Assembly (NCBI RefSeq): GCF_000504165.1
Contig: NZ_AYSE01000001.1
Location: forward strand, 496,001 to 560,000
Source: Bacillus sp. FJAT-14578
GTDB lineage: Bacteria > Bacillota > Bacilli > Bacillales > Bacillaceae_H
Direction: 5' to 3'
Length of the DNA: 64,000 bases
Shown here: piece after piece, positions 63,542-64,000 of the stretch
Layout of the letters: each line of letters starts with the position of its first letter
How positions within the stretch are numbered: position 1 is the stretch's first letter
The notes under the pieces: generated by a model
Seen by the model: only the letters and a program-made list of their open reading frames with translations
The model's database searches: none
Told to the model about the DNA's origin: nothing
Program-made: the position numbers and the translations under genes

Positions 63542-64000
63542 TAAGTGTTCTCCTTTGTTGTTTTTCCTTCAAATAAAGTCAGGACAAAAATCAGTCCTAC
63601 TCCAATCACTAAGGCAGAATCGGCTACATTAAAGATTGGAAAATCATACGTAAAAATGTATGTATTGATAAAGTCGACTACTTCTTTACGCCAAACCCGA
63701 TCGATAAAGTTTCCGATGGCCCCTCCAAGCATGAGACCTAATGCAACCCCAAGCGTTCTTTCTTCTCGTTTCAACCGTTGAATGTAAAGAACAAGTGCGA
63801 TGATGACAATCGCCGTGATAATATAAAAAAACCACATTTGCCCTTGTAAAATTCCCCAGGCAGCTCCTCGATTGCGATGCGAAGTAATATAAAGAAAATT
63901 AGGGATGATTTCGATGCTTTCTCCAATCTCCATTTGCTTCACGATCATCCACTTAGTTACTTGATCAAGGGCGATAACAAAAACAGCAATCAAATAATAA
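63541..64000 (-). CDS. lspA: Lipoprotein signal peptidase, 5' end outside window
   Basis: LspA cuts lipoprotein signal peptides after lipidation. Four membrane helices are evident. The catalytic aspartates are in [19 protein letters not shown] and [15 protein letters not shown]. The frame continues to the window edge ([17 protein letters not shown]), so the TTG at 63993 is probably an internal leucine and the true start lies beyond 64000. It overlaps rluD by one base. Confidence 0.95.
   Translation of the reverse strand, partial: YYLIAVFVIALDQVTKWMIVKQMEIGESIEIIPNFLYITSHRNRGAAWGILQGQMWFFYIITAIVIIALVLYIQRLKREERTLGVALGLMLGGAIGNFIDRVWRKEVVDFINTYIFTYDFPIFNVADSALVIGVGLIFVLTLFEGKTTKENT

Overview
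The window is a housekeeping block of a spore-forming, low-to-moderate-GC Firmicute of the family Bacillaceae. The evidence is gene-for-gene agreement, written in reverse, with the Bacillus subtilis ylqG-to-lspA region, together with spoVM, remA, a FapR operator, a PyrR-attenuated pyr operon and strong AGGAGG-type ribosome binding sites. Almost every gene is on the minus strand. Only rpmB and rqcH are on the plus strand. I do not assign a species.

Layout. 1-9 kb: the start of a YlqG-like gene, rnhB, rbgA, a signal peptidase gene, rplS, trmD-rimM, ylqD, khpA, rpsP, ffh-ylxM and ftsY (ribosome assembly, tRNA/rRNA modification and protein targeting). 9-17.6 kb: smc, rnc, acpP, fabG, fabD, plsX and fapR, with a FapR operator just downstream of the -10 box (fatty acid and phospholipid synthesis). 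17.9-24.7 kb: recG, sdaAA-sdaAB, fakA-yloU, rpmB and the 26-residue spoVM. 24.8-39.8 kb: thiN, rpe, rsgA, prkC-prpC, rlmN, rsmB, fmt, def, priA, coaBC, rpoZ, gmk, remA and yloC, tightly packed and often overlapping by 1-8 bases. 40-44.6 kb: a Ca2+-type P-ATPase gene and the divergent rqcH. 44.7-50.4 kb: a TetR regulator, an RND efflux pump and a membrane-fusion lipoprotein. B. subtilis has its sulfate-assimilation operon at this point, so this is the main accessory segment. 50.7-62.6 kb: the full pyrimidine operon pyrR-P-B-C-AA-AB-K-D-F-E, with three PyrR-type attenuators. 62.6-64 kb: rluD and a 5'-truncated lspA.

I see no clearly undescribed protein system. The most unusual content is non-coding. 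(1) A composite repeat made of two long perfect hairpins occurs at 3471-3575 and 17671-17773, with a half copy at 42833-42876; one copy encodes the end of trmD and another sits in the rqcH leader. (2) A dispersed element of about 178 bp is inserted between genes at 1997 and 39809, with shortened copies at 2177 and 5403. (3) A second element lies at 5281, with a decayed relative near 13.7 kb. (4) A different element at 33634-33808 is bounded by 16-bp direct repeats. The RND fusion protein also has an expanded seven-residue repeat in both arms of its coiled-coil hairpin.

Many starts given here are shorter than the longest open frame. They were moved to the codon with a good ribosome binding site, usually agreeing with the family N-terminus as I remember it.
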